From Rhodoplanes serenus (GTDB taxonomy: Bacteria; Pseudomonadota; Alphaproteobacteria; Rhizobiales; Xanthobacteraceae), in contig CAMDDZ010000035.1 of the NCBI GenBank assembly GCA_945893145.1, forward strand, positions 1-54,756: 54,756 bases of DNA. The letters run 5' to 3'. Positions 19,600 to 27,769 of this stretch are shown here, piece after piece. The notes under the pieces are model-generated. The model was not told the DNA's origin and ran no database searches. It worked only from the letters and a program-made list of their open reading frames with translations. Made by a program: the position numbers and the translations under genes. Within the stretch, counting starts at the first letter, position 1; each line of letters begins with the position of its first letter.

Positions 19600-21006
19600 T
19601 CAGTTCCGGACGACAGGAGGTTTATAACTCGAAATATCGTCAGCTTTCACCCATCCCGGTGACCCGACGGCAAAACGTGTCTTGGCGCGGGAGGCGAGTT
19701 CACGCGCGGTCTTGAAGTCGCCGCGCGCGAACGCCGATTGGGCGGAGGCGAGGTCGGCCTGGGCGAGGTCGCCCTTGCGGCCATAGGCCATCGCAAGCTG
19801 CAAGAAGCCCTCCGGCATTTCGGGCTCGCGCGCGAGGGCTGCGCGCAACAGGCTGACGGCCTCGTCGGCGTATTTCGGATCATTGGTGGCGTTGAGCGCC
19901 TGCGCCAGCAGCACTTGGATCAGCGCCGGGCTTGGCGCCAGTTTCACCGCCTGCCGTAGCGGCGCGATGGCTTCGCGGGGTTTGCCGCCTTCGAGCAGCG
20001 CCTGGCCTTTCAGCTCATGGAAATAAGGATTGTTGGGCTGGGCTTCGATCAGCGCATCGATCTGGACGATGGCGACGCGCAAGTCGGAGTGACGATAGGT
20101 TGCGATGGCGCGCGCGTAACGGGCAGGCAGGCTGTTGTCGCCCGCCGGATAGCGGCGCGCGATGGTTTCGCGGCGATCCAGGAAGCCCGACAGCTTGGCG
20201 CGTGCCAGATCGTGGCGCTGTTGCAGTTCGGGCGGATCCTTCTTGTCCCAATAGGGGCTGGTTCTGGCGAGCGTCACCAGCGCGGCGACGCGCTCTGCCG
20301 GCATCGGATGGGACTGCGCATAGGGATCGGCGTTGTGCGTGATGTAGAGCATCTGGTCGGCGAGACGCCTGAAGGTCTCCGACATGCCTTTGGGCGACTG
20401 GCCGGTCTCGGTGAGGAATTTCACCCCGGCCCGATCGGCTTGCTCCTCTTGTGAGCGCTGATAGGACAGCAGCGAGCGCCGGATCGCTTCCTGCGGGCCC
20501 AGGATTGCGGCGGCCGGGTTGCCGTTGGCCTGGCCGGAACGGGCGGCCGCGATCATCGCGCCGAGGCCGAGCATCATGGCGATGATCGATTGCGTCTGCG
20601 CCTGGGCGAGTTGGTCGCGCAGCCGCGACAGATGTCCGCCCGCGATATGGCCGGTCTCATGCGCCAGCACACCGATGATCTCGTTCGGCGTTTTGGAGTC
20701 GAGGATCGCGCCCGCATTAACGAAGATGCGGTGCGCGTCCATCACGAAAGCGTTGAAGGTGCGGTCGTTGATGATGACGACCTGGACGTTCTGCTTGGCG
20801 AGGCCGGCGACGCGCAGAACGGGCTGCGTGTAGTCGCGAAGCAGTTGCTCGATTTCGGCATCGCGCACGACCGGTATGCCGGCCGGAATGCTCTGCGCGC
20901 GCGCCGGCAGCGCACCGACCGTCATCGCAAACGCCGTCACCAATGCGACCGCGCGTGCCGCTGGTTTCCGCAGGTGTTGCCTGATAGCTGTCCCGGCCTT
21001 GGTCAT
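19600..21006 (-). CDS. M48-family periplasmic metalloprotease with TPR domain (BepA-like)
   Basis: From the ATG at 21006 the product has 468 residues: a signal peptide (ALVTAFAMTVGALPARAQ), a peptidase M48 domain with zinc site HETGH at 116-120 (VLAHETGHIAGGHLSRL), and a C-terminal TPR-like repeat region from about 300 to 450. This is the architecture of BepA/YfgC, which assists or degrades outer-membrane proteins such as LptD. A longer frame to 21201 exists but would swallow the signal peptide. The DsbA gene follows almost directly, which suits a shared job in envelope protein folding and disulfide quality control (inference). Confidence 0.9.
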   Translation of the reverse strand: MTKAGTAIRQHLRKPAARAVALVTAFAMTVGALPARAQSIPAGIPVVRDAEIEQLLRDYTQPVLRVAGLAKQNVQVVIINDRTFNAFVMDAHRIFVNAGAILDSKTPNEIIGVLAHETGHIAGGHLSRLRDQLAQAQTQSIIAMMLGLGAMIAAARSGQANGNPAAAILGPQEAIRRSLLSYQRSQEEQADRAGVKFLTETGQSPKGMSETFRRLADQMLYITHNADPYAQSHPMPAERVAALVTLARTSPYWDKKDPPELQQRHDLARAKLSGFLDRRETIARRYPAGDNSLPARYARAIATYRHSDLRVAIVQIDALIEAQPNNPYFHELKGQALLEGGKPREAIAPLRQAVKLAPSPALIQVLLAQALNATNDPKYADEAVSLLRAALAREPEMPEGFLQLAMAYGRKGDLAQADLASAQSAFARGDFKTARELASRAKTRFAVGSPGWVKADDISSYKPPVVRN

Positions 21007-21161
21007 GGCGGTTTTGATTGGATTCGTTGCCAATTCCGGCGCAACGTAGTGGCGCGCCCGGATCGGGTCAACGCAAGCTACGATCACGTCTGGTTGCATA
21101 TCCCCCTGAGATAAATGAGCCGCCGAATGCGGCATTAGCGGGGCGAAGAGAGGCTGAGGCG

Positions 21162-22334
21162 ATGCTCGAAACCGCACGGCGGCTGCTGGTTCCTTCAGCA
21201 CGCAGCGATGTCCCGCCGTTCATGGTGATGGACGTGATGGCTGCGGCAGCCCGGATCGAGGCGGCGGGCGGCCATGTCATTCATATGGAGGTGGGCCAGC
21301 CGGCGGCACCTGCGCCAGCCACGGCGCTGGCCGCCGCGCGGGCGGCGCTCGCGGGCCCGCTGAAATACACCGAGACGCTCGGCATCGCCTCGCTGCGTGC
21401 GCGCATCGCACGGCATTACGCCGAGCGACATGGCGTGACGGTGGCGCCGGATCGCATCGCGGTCACGACCGGATCGTCCGCCGGATTTATCCTCGCATTT
21501 CTTTCGATGTTCGAGGCTGGCGATCGTGTCGCCATCGCCAACCCAGGCTATCCGCCCTATCGGCACATTCTGCGCGCGCTCGGCTGCGAGCCGGTGCTGA
21601 TCGAAACGAGCGCCGAGACGCGCTGGTCGATCACCGGCGAGGCCTTGCGCGCCACGCATGCCCGCTCGCCGCTCGCGGGTCTGCTGGTCGCGAGCCCCGC
21701 CAATCCGACCGGCACCATGATGACGCCGCAGGCGCTCGCCGCGCTGATCGAAGTTGCGGAGCGTGAGGGCATTCGCGTGATCTCGGACGAAATCTATCAC
21801 GGGCTCGATTACGCGATGCCGGCTGAAACCGCGCTCAAGCTCTCCGAGCGCGTACTCGTCATCAACTCGTTTTCCAAATACTTCTGCATGACCGGCTGGC
21901 GCATCGGCTGGATGGTTGCCCCCGAGCCGCTGGTGCGACCGATCGAGCGGCTACAAGGCAATCTTGCGATCTCGGTGCCGGCGCTGTCGCAGATCGCCGC
22001 GGAAGCTGCATTCGACGGCGCCGCCGAGATGGAAACCGTCAAGCACGGCTATGAGGAGAACCGCCGCATCCTGGTCGAAGGCCTGCCCAAAGCTGGGCTC
22101 GACAAATTCCTGCCCGTCGATGGGGCGTTCTATCTCTATGCCGATGTGTCGCGCTTCACCGACGACAGTTTCGATTTCGCGAAGCGTATGCTAGAGGAAA
22201 CGCACGTCGCGGCAACGCCGGGCGTCGATTTCGATCCGACCAACGGCCGCCATTTCCTCCGCTTCTGTTACGCTGGCTCCGCGGCGGACATGCGCGAGGC
22301 GGTCGAGCGCATCGGCGGTTGGCTGCGGCGCTGA
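21162..22334 (+). CDS. Class I PLP-dependent aminotransferase
   Basis: A 390-residue fold-type I aminotransferase. The PLP lysine is Lys239 in VINSFSKYFCMTGWRIGW; other signatures are YTETLGIASLRARIARHY, the ANPGYPPYRHILRALG segment, SPANPTGTMM and ISDEIYHGLDY. The substrate pair is not clear; the family includes aspartate, alanine and aromatic aminotransferases. The ATG at 21162 is preceded by a GAAGAGAGG ribosome binding site; the frame is open further upstream, but that part crosses the promoter space shared with the divergent M48 gene. A conserved unknown follows nine bases after the stop. Confidence 0.93.
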   Translation: MLETARRLLVPSARSDVPPFMVMDVMAAAARIEAAGGHVIHMEVGQPAAPAPATALAAARAALAGPLKYTETLGIASLRARIARHYAERHGVTVAPDRIAVTTGSSAGFILAFLSMFEAGDRVAIANPGYPPYRHILRALGCEPVLIETSAETRWSITGEALRATHARSPLAGLLVASPANPTGTMMTPQALAALIEVAEREGIRVISDEIYHGLDYAMPAETALKLSERVLVINSFSKYFCMTGWRIGWMVAPEPLVRPIERLQGNLAISVPALSQIAAEAAFDGAAEMETVKHGYEENRRILVEGLPKAGLDKFLPVDGAFYLYADVSRFTDDSFDFAKRMLEETHVAATPGVDFDPTNGRHFLRFCYAGSAADMREAVERIGGWLRR

Positions 22335-22342
22335 GGGCAGAC

Positions 22343-22750
22343 ATGGTCAGATCACGTCCCTCGCTCGGTTTGTTTGGCATCTTCGGCCGCTCGCCGAAGC
22401 TGCACCAGCTTGATCAGGCGTTTCGGGCTCACGATGTCCATCCCCGGCTCGTCCCCGATGCGGTGAAGCTCACGATCATCGGTCTGTTGGAAGACCACGC
22501 GATCGGCGGGAAGCCGGTGCCGCAGGCCTACAGCGCCGCCGCTGAGATTGTCGGCTATTGCATCATGGGCGCGGACGCCTTCGTGTCCGAAGACGACCCG
22601 AACCGCTTGGCCGACATCGAGCGCCGCATTGATCGCGCCCTGGAATTTACATCCACGCTCGACGCCCAATTGGTGCTGTTGACGTTGCACGCGGGCGTGA
22701 TCCAGCCGAGCGTTGTCAAGCAGTTCCAGCTCGAAAGCGACGGCGAGTAA
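22343..22750 (+). CDS. Conserved protein of unknown function, coupled to the aminotransferase
   Basis: A 135-residue soluble protein beginning MVRSRPSLGLFGIFGRSPKLHQ. It is helical and charged, with a Cys in IVGYCIMGADAF and a LADIERRIDRALEF helix. I see no signal peptide, membrane segment or catalytic motif, and do not recognise a family; it looks like a Hyphomicrobiales-restricted protein. It starts eight bases after the aminotransferase stop, so both are probably one transcript. The composition matches its neighbours. Confidence 0.75.
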   Translation: MVRSRPSLGLFGIFGRSPKLHQLDQAFRAHDVHPRLVPDAVKLTIIGLLEDHAIGGKPVPQAYSAAAEIVGYCIMGADAFVSEDDPNRLADIERRIDRALEFTSTLDAQLVLLTLHAGVIQPSVVKQFQLESDGE

Positions 22751-22814
22751 CGTGCCGTCGGTTGCGCGAAGTCTGGGGCTTGCTACTGTCGCTCCAAACC
22801 ACAGGGAGGGTGGC

Positions 22815-23795
22815 ATGACGCGCGGATCCATCATTGCATCGCTATGGCTTGCGGCCGCAGCGGCCGCACTGCCAACCGCAGCGGTGGCGCAGGCGAATTA
22901 TCCTGACAAGCCGATCCGGCTGATCGTGCCGCAGGCGCCGGGCAGCGCGACCGATACGGTGGCGCGCATCCTCGCCGCCGAACTCGGGCCGCAGCTTGGC
23001 CAGCAGATCATCGTCGAGAACAAGCCCGGCGGCGCGCTCACCATCGGTATCGATGCGGTGGCGAAGGCCGCGCCTGACGGCTACACGCTCGGCGTCGGCC
23101 CGATCGGCGCGCTCGCCATCACCCGCCACATGGTGGCGAAGCTGCCGTATGACATCGAGCGCGATCTGACCCCGATCGCGCTGATCGCGCGCGGGCATTT
23201 GCTGCTCGCGGTGTCGCCGAAGCTTGAGGTGAATTCGGTCAAGGAACTGATCGCTTATGCCAAGGCCAATCCGGGCAAACTGTCGAATGCCTCATCCAGC
23301 AACGGCTCGCCCGGTCACGTCGGCGCCGAACTGTTCAAATTCATGGCTGGCGTTCAGGCCGTGCACGTGCCCTATCGCGGCGGCGCGGCTGCGACGACCG
23401 ATTTGATCGCCGGGCGCGTGCAGTTCATGTTCGAGAGTCTTAATTCGATCGCGCCGCACGCCAAGTCGGGTTCGGTCAAGGCGCTGGCGGTCAGCGGTGA
23501 CCGGCGCTCGCCGGGCTTTCCCGATCTGCCGACGATCGCCGAGGCCGGTGTGCCGGGTTACAGCGCGCCGACCTGGAGCGGCCTGATCGGGCCTGCCGGT
23601 CTGCCGCGCGAGATCGTCGAGAAACTCAACGCCGCGGTCAACCGCGCCATCAAGACCAAGGCATTCCAGGACCGCTTCGGCCAGATCGGCGACGAGCCGG
23701 CCGGCGGCACGCCGGAGGAATTCGCGCAGACCATTGCCAGGGATTCGGCGAAGTGGAAGGACGTGGTCGAGCGCTCGGGCGCGAAGCTCGACTAG
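22815..23795 (+). CDS. Bug-family (TctC) tripartite tricarboxylate receptor
   Basis: A 326-residue secreted solute receptor. The signal peptide (SLWLAAAAAALPTAAVAQ) is followed by NYPDKPIRLIVPQAPGSATDTVARILAAELG, IIVENKPGGALTIG, a LPYDIERDLTPIALIA strand and VNSVKELIAYAKANPGKLS, all Bug hallmarks. A GGGAGGGTGG-type ribosome binding site precedes the ATG. It has no TctA or TctB partner nearby and is the second such orphan in the window; the two share the family pattern but are clearly diverged. The ligand is unknown. Confidence 0.93.
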   Translation: MTRGSIIASLWLAAAAAALPTAAVAQANYPDKPIRLIVPQAPGSATDTVARILAAELGPQLGQQIIVENKPGGALTIGIDAVAKAAPDGYTLGVGPIGALAITRHMVAKLPYDIERDLTPIALIARGHLLLAVSPKLEVNSVKELIAYAKANPGKLSNASSSNGSPGHVGAELFKFMAGVQAVHVPYRGGAAATTDLIAGRVQFMFESLNSIAPHAKSGSVKALAVSGDRRSPGFPDLPTIAEAGVPGYSAPTWSGLIGPAGLPREIVEKLNAAVNRAIKTKAFQDRFGQIGDEPAGGTPEEFAQTIARDSAKWKDVVERSGAKLD

Positions 23796-23812
23796 CGTTC
23801 TCGCATGCGCGG

Positions 23813-24469
23813 CTAAAATTCGACGTCGAGTTCTTCCAGCTCGTCCGGTTCGTTCTTCGCGGCCGCGACCCATTCCTGCATGTACGGCATCGCCATGATG
23901 GTCTTGCAGTAACCTGCACATGCCGCGTCCAGCGCAACCTCATAGGTGAGGAAGCGTGTCACCACGGGAGCGAACATCGCGTCCGCCAAGCCGGGCGCCT
24001 TGCCGAACAGGTAGGGGCCTTTGTACTCGTCGAGGCATTCGCGCCAGATCGTCGTGATCCGTTCGATGTCGCCTTTGGCGCCGGCCCACACCTTGAAGCC
24101 CTTGTAGTGCGCTTTGAGATTCATCGGCAGCGCCGAGCGCAGGTTGCTGAAGCCCGAATGCATTTCGCCGCAGATCGAGCGGCAACGGGCGCGCGCCGCC
24201 TTGGCCTTGGGCAACAGTCCGGCGTCGGGCTTGAGTTCGTTGAGGTACTCGGCGATCGCCAGCGTGTCCCAGATTTTCACGCCATCGTGGGTCAGGCACG
24301 GCACCAAAAATGAGGGCGACAGCAGCAACAGCTCCGCGCGCGTCGAAGGATCGTCGCTCGAAACTGCCGTTTCCTCGAAATCGATGCCAGCCAGCTTGCA
24401 AAGCAGCCAGCCGCGCAGCGACCACGAGCCGTAGTTCTTGCTGGCGATCGAAAGTGTCGCCTTGCCCAT
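23813..24469 (-). CDS. Glutathione S-transferase family protein
   Basis: The 218-residue protein has a thioredoxin-fold N-terminal domain (LSIASKNYGSWSLRGWLLCKL, with Ser candidates for the glutathione thiol contact; VPCLTHDGVKIWDTLAIAEYL with the cis-Pro and the SNAIL-like site) and an all-helical C-terminal domain (IWRECLDEYKGPYLFGKAPGLADAMFAPVVTRF). It lacks a signal peptide and should be cytosolic. Substrates of this GST group are unknown. It is divergent from phaZ; their shared 133-base gap holds a TGC-rich dyad. Confidence 0.92.
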   Translation of the reverse strand: MGKATLSIASKNYGSWSLRGWLLCKLAGIDFEETAVSSDDPSTRAELLLLSPSFLVPCLTHDGVKIWDTLAIAEYLNELKPDAGLLPKAKAARARCRSICGEMHSGFSNLRSALPMNLKAHYKGFKVWAGAKGDIERITTIWRECLDEYKGPYLFGKAPGLADAMFAPVVTRFLTYEVALDAACAGYCKTIMAMPYMQEWVAAAKNEPDELEELDVEF

Positions 24470-24509
24470 GTTGTCCCCCGCCGGGAATCCCGGTCCGCTG
24501 AATTATCTC

Positions 24510-24547
24510 GCAGTGCAATATAAAATGCACTAGCTTTGTTGCAGTGC
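24510..24547. promoter_or_regulatory. TGC-rich dyad in the GST-phaZ divergent promoter region
   Basis: An inverted repeat AGTGCA (24512-24517) and TGCACT (24526-24531) encloses an ATATAAAA core. GCAGTGC occurs at 24510-24516 and again at 24541-24547. PhaR, the regulator of PHB granule genes, is reported to bind TGC-rich sites in alphaproteobacteria, so a PhaR operator upstream of the PHB depolymerase is plausible. The link is inference; the same site could serve the divergent GST gene or overlap a -10 region. Confidence 0.45.
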
Positions 24548-24602
24548 GGGGAGGCGGTCTTGCCGCGGTGCCGGCGAGGAGACCGCAGGGGACGTTAAGG
24601 CC

Positions 24603-25820
24603 ATGTTGTACCAGCTCTATCAGGCCCAGGCCGACGTGATGGGCCCGGTGTCCCTACTGGCAGGGATGGCGGCGCAGGCCATCGGGCGGCACCCGAACGT
24701 CTCGTCGGGTTCGAATGTCATCCGCAATCTCACCGCCGCCTACGAACTGATCTCACGCGCGGGTCTCACTCACAAGCGGCCGCCCTATGGCATCGACCGG
24801 GTGATGTCGGGCAACCGCGAGGTCGCGGTGAAGGAACATGCCGCGCATGTTACGCCGTTCGGCACGCTGCTGCATTTCAAGAAGGACAGCGACGCCGCGC
24901 AGCCGCGCGTGCTGGTGGTCGCGCCGCTATCGGGTCATTTCGCGACGCTGTTGCGCGGTACGGTGCGCACCATGCTGCCGGAGCACGACGTCTACATCAC
25001 CGACTGGCACAACATGCGCGACGTCGAGCGCTCGGATGGCCGGTTCGGTTTCGACGAATACATCGAGCACATCATCACATTCCTGGAAGTGATGGGCGAA
25101 GGGGCGCACGTGGTTGCGGTGTGCCAGCCCTGTGTCGCGGTGCTGGTCGCGGCTGCCATTATGGCGCAGCAGGACCATCCGGCGCAGCCGCGCAGCATGA
25201 CGCTGATGGCGGGACCGATCGACACCCGCGTCAACCCGACGAAGGTGAACGAGCTTGCCAATTCCAAGCCGATCGAATGGTTCGAGCAGAACCTGATCGC
25301 GCGCGTGCCGTTTCGTTTCGGCGGTGCATTTCGCCGCGTCTATCCGGGTTTCGTGCAGCTCGCCGCCTTCTTGAGCATGAATATCGAACGCCACGTGAAG
25401 GCGCACCGCGAACTTTATGAAAACCTCCGGCGCGGCGAGTTGGAGAAGGCCAAGCTCACCAAGGATTTCTATGACGAATATTTCGCCGTGCTCGATCTCA
25501 GCGCTGAATTCTATCTGGAGACTGTGCGGATTGTGTTCCAAGAACACGGGCTGCCGAAAGGCACGCTGCAATGGCGCGGCGAAACGGTCGAGCCGGCTGC
25601 GATCCGGCGCACCATGCTGCTGACGGTCGAGGGCGAGAAGGACGACATCTGCGCGGTCGGCCAGACCGCGGCCGCGCACGACCTCTGCTCGGGCCTGCGG
25701 CCCTATCGCAAGCGCCACCACATGCAGGCGGGCGTCGGCCATTACGGCGTGTTCAGCGGCAGACGCTGGGAAAACCAGATCTATCCGCTGGTGAAGAACG
25801 TCATTCTGTCGAGCGAGTGA
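24603..25820 (+). CDS. phaZ: Intracellular poly(3-hydroxybutyrate) depolymerase
   Basis: It hydrolyses native PHB granules to mobilise stored carbon. The 405-residue protein has no signal peptide and matches the intracellular depolymerase family: N-terminal MLYQLYQAQADVMGPVSLLAG, the alpha/beta-hydrolase core PRVLVVAPLSGHFATLLRGTVRTMLPEHDVYITDWHNMRD, and the Cys-box VCQPC with Cys174 as the candidate nucleophile in place of serine. HDLCSGLRPYRKRHHMQAGVGHYGVFSG near the end carries the expected late His. It converges on the LsrF-like gene with 19 bases between stops. A possible PhaR-type dyad lies upstream. Confidence 0.95.
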   Translation: MLYQLYQAQADVMGPVSLLAGMAAQAIGRHPNVSSGSNVIRNLTAAYELISRAGLTHKRPPYGIDRVMSGNREVAVKEHAAHVTPFGTLLHFKKDSDAAQPRVLVVAPLSGHFATLLRGTVRTMLPEHDVYITDWHNMRDVERSDGRFGFDEYIEHIITFLEVMGEGAHVVAVCQPCVAVLVAAAIMAQQDHPAQPRSMTLMAGPIDTRVNPTKVNELANSKPIEWFEQNLIARVPFRFGGAFRRVYPGFVQLAAFLSMNIERHVKAHRELYENLRRGELEKAKLTKDFYDEYFAVLDLSAEFYLETVRIVFQEHGLPKGTLQWRGETVEPAAIRRTMLLTVEGEKDDICAVGQTAAAHDLCSGLRPYRKRHHMQAGVGHYGVFSGRRWENQIYPLVKNVILSSE

Positions 25821-25839
25821 GTCGCGTTAGATAGCCCGC

Positions 25840-26718
25840 CTATTTGTTCGTCTTCAGCGAGCGGAACAGATCGTAGGCTTCCTTCGGCTTTAGGTTCTGG
25901 TGCACCACCGCCGCGACCGCGGTGATCATGGCCTGCGGCGCATCCGACTGGAAAATGTTGCGCCCCATATCGACGCCGGAGGCGCCCTGCTGGATGGCGT
26001 TGTAGGCCATGGTGAGCGCGTCGAGTTCGGGCAGCTTCTTGCCACCCGCCATCACGATCGGCACCGGGCACGACGAGGTGACGGTCTCGAAGCCTTCTTC
26101 GACGTAGTAGGTCTTCACGTAAGTTGCGCCGAGCTCGGCCAGGATGCGGCACGACAGCCGGAAGTATTGCGCGTCGCGCTTCATGTTTTTGCCGACCGCG
26201 GTGATGCCCATCACCGGCATGCCGGTGCGGATGCCGGCGTCGACCAGCTTGGTCATGTTGTGGACGTTGCGCGTCTCGAACTCGCTGCCGATATAGACCT
26301 GGATGCCGACGCCGCAGGCGTTGAGCCGCACCGCGTCGTCCATGTCCATGCCGATCTCCTCGTCCGACATGTCCTCGCGCAGCACGTTGGCGCCGCCGCT
26401 GGCGCGCAGCACCATCGGCTTTTGCGATTCGGCCGGGATCACCGAGCGCAGGATGCCGCGCGTGCAAAACAGCGCGTCGCAGGACGGCAGCAGCGGCACG
26501 ATCGACAGATCGATGCGCTCGAGGCCGCTGGTGGGGCCGGCGATGTAGCCGTGGTCGATCGCCAGCATCACGGTGCGGCCGGATTGCGGATTGAACGTCC
26601 GCGCCAGCCGGTTCTTCAGCCCCCAGTCGTATTGGTGCGACCCCTTGAGGAAAAATCCAGGCGCCTTCTGCGGGATGTCGGCGGAGTAGCGTTCGCCTTC
26701 TTTATCGGCCTCGGGCAT
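25840..26718 (-). CDS. LsrF-like class I aldolase/thiolase (DeoC/FbaB superfamily)
   Basis: The 292-residue protein follows E. coli LsrF almost end to end: [83 protein letters not shown] and [11 protein letters not shown]. The catalytic His56 (AIDHGY) and Schiff-base Lys202 (VKTYYV) are kept. LsrF cleaves phosphorylated AI-2 products, but no other lsr genes are in the window. It lies downstream of a CmcJ-like oxidoreductase and a class II aldolase/dehydrogenase fusion on the same strand, so a role in sugar-derived or ketone-acid breakdown is as likely as AI-2 turnover. Confidence 0.85.
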   Translation of the reverse strand: MPEADKEGERYSADIPQKAPGFFLKGSHQYDWGLKNRLARTFNPQSGRTVMLAIDHGYIAGPTSGLERIDLSIVPLLPSCDALFCTRGILRSVIPAESQKPMVLRASGGANVLREDMSDEEIGMDMDDAVRLNACGVGIQVYIGSEFETRNVHNMTKLVDAGIRTGMPVMGITAVGKNMKRDAQYFRLSCRILAELGATYVKTYYVEEGFETVTSSCPVPIVMAGGKKLPELDALTMAYNAIQQGASGVDMGRNIFQSDAPQAMITAVAAVVHQNLKPKEAYDLFRSLKTNK

Positions 26719-26787
26719 GTCGTCCTCGCAAAGATCGGAAAGCGCCGGATGGCGCGCGGTCGCGTTCGGACGACTGATAGCACCCCG

Positions 26788-27618
26788 TCAGAAAAATGCC
26801 AGGGTGCGGATTTCGATGCTCTCACGCGGCCGCGCGTTGGGCGGCGACGTTGGATCGTCGAAGGCGGTGTGCGCGGTCCAGCGCGCGCGGCCGTCCTTCG
26901 CCGAGTCGTAGACCTTGAACACCAGCGCCTCGTCGCGCGCCATGCGCGGCAGCCAGTACCACTTGTGTGCCGGATTATAGGTGATGACGTAGGTCTGGCC
27001 GATCCGGTTGGGATAGCGGCGCTCCGAGATCACGAAGTCGGCGGGCGAGACGGTGCGGGCGTCCGCGATGGCGAGCGGATGGGTCTCGACCGGATAACGG
27101 ATCGGCCGCCACACCTGGATGATGGCGAAGCGGCGCTTGAGAAGCTCGTCGGCCTCGTCCGGCAGGATGTCGCGCACGCGCTGCGGTCCCGACCATTCGG
27201 TGTAATCGTTGTGGGCGCGGCGCACGACCTCGCGGATTTTGTGCTTCTCGCGAAACTCGTCGTCGGCGGTGCGCAGCGTATGGTCGAACACCACGACGCG
27301 CTTGGCGCCGCTCTCGGCTTTGATCAGCGCCTCCATTTCCGGGTAGTAGATGCGCTTGATCTCGGACTCGTCGAAGAAGTCGTGCATCTGGGTGTCGTGG
27401 TGCACGAAGCGGAAGCCATCGACGTCGAGCTTGAAGCGGTTGAGATGCGGCCGCGCGCTTTCCATCGTGACCTTGTGCGGGTCGGGCGTGCCGCCGCTTT
27501 TCACCTCGGTCGAGCCTGGCCCGCCGCTGTAAGTGAAGACCTCGACGCCGTCCTTGACGATGTAGTTGACGGTTGTCTCGATGGTTTGCGGGGCGTCGAG
27601 TTCGGCAAGGGCTGACAT
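26788..27618 (-). CDS. CmcJ/NvfI-family oxidoreductase
   Basis: A 276-residue protein with the features of the CmcJ/AsaB/NvfI group: NRFKLDVDGFRFVHHDTQMHDFFDES, VVVFDHTLR with the metal-type His/Asp, RRAHNDYTEWSGPQRVRDILP and VWRPIRYPVETHPLAIADARTV. Members include 2-oxoglutarate/iron-dependent enzymes of fungal and bacterial secondary metabolism and CmcJ of cephamycin synthesis, so an oxidation is predicted but the substrate is open. It has a GGAG ribosome binding site before the ATG and lies between two aldolase genes on the same strand (69 bases to the LsrF-like gene). Confidence 0.8.
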   Translation of the reverse strand: MSALAELDAPQTIETTVNYIVKDGVEVFTYSGGPGSTEVKSGGTPDPHKVTMESARPHLNRFKLDVDGFRFVHHDTQMHDFFDESEIKRIYYPEMEALIKAESGAKRVVVFDHTLRTADDEFREKHKIREVVRRAHNDYTEWSGPQRVRDILPDEADELLKRRFAIIQVWRPIRYPVETHPLAIADARTVSPADFVISERRYPNRIGQTYVITYNPAHKWYWLPRMARDEALVFKVYDSAKDGRARWTAHTAFDDPTSPPNARPRESIEIRTLAFF

Positions 27619-27769
27619 GGCGGTCTCCAGATCGTTTCCTGCAATCTAGAGGCGGGCTCGTGGCTCGCCAACCGCCTCGCCGCATCAAATGTTTGAATGC
27701 GATCGCGTGCGCCAAACCGATGGATGCAATCTCATGCTCCCGGAACCGCGCGCCGGAGTACAGGGTTCT

